Source of the DNA: Candidatus Muproteobacteria bacterium
GTDB taxonomy: Bacteria; Pseudomonadota; Gammaproteobacteria; Acidiferrobacterales; Sulfurifustaceae
DNA: 6,909 bases
Direction of reading: 5' to 3'
NCBI GenBank assembly: GCA_023266455.1
Contig: JAHFQD010000046.1
Span: forward strand, 2,649-9,557
Below, one piece after another: positions 6,282-6,909 of the stretch. Numbering within the stretch: the first letter of the stretch is position 1; every line of letters begins with the position of its first letter. The notes below the pieces were generated by a model. The model did no database searches, was not told where the DNA came from, and saw nothing but the letters and a program-made list of their open reading frames with translations. The position numbers and the translations under genes are program-made.

Positions 6282-6909
<628 letters not shown>

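Overview
The window is a phosphate-starvation (Pho) locus from a proteobacterium. Gammaproteobacteria fits best: PhoB, PhoR, PstS and PstC closely resemble the E. coli proteins as I remember them, and a DUF971 gene directly precedes ubiE, a ubiquinone gene order seen in gamma- and betaproteobacteria. No database search was possible, so the genus is left open.

Layout, left to right. Bases 1-858 hold most of pstC (minus strand; its 3' end lies off the left edge), preceded by pstS (941-2014, minus). A perfect 14-bp stem-loop separates pstS from pstC, and a Pho box with a -10 lies upstream of pstS. Next is a PlsC-type lysophospholipid acyltransferase gene (2124-2933, minus). A 210-bp divergent spacer then leads to a second, structurally different PstS-family binding protein (3144-4103, plus). 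This converges, stop codon to stop codon with 2 bp between, on phoR (4106-5425, minus). phoR follows phoB (5433-6131, minus) by 7 bp. phoB has its own candidate Pho box. A 150-bp divergent spacer separates phoB from a DUF971 gene (6282-6662, plus), which overlaps the start of ubiE by 4 bp; ubiE runs off the right edge.

How the genes work together: PstS delivers periplasmic phosphate to the PstC-containing ABC permease. From knowledge of the family, transporter state is relayed to PhoR, whose copy here has almost no periplasmic domain. PhoR phosphorylates PhoB at Asp56. PhoB then binds Pho boxes, and two candidates (before pstS and before phoB) have the same spacing to a CAA(G/A)AT -10, so the locus appears autoregulated. 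The DUF971-ubiE pair is an unrelated ubiquinone/menaquinone module.

Nothing here is a clearly new system. The points worth a second look are the two different PstS types in one locus, the acyltransferase between them, a weaker third Pho-box candidate in the divergent spacer, and the intercistronic hairpin. All coding frames seem intact; I saw no mobile element, tRNA, rRNA or CRISPR.
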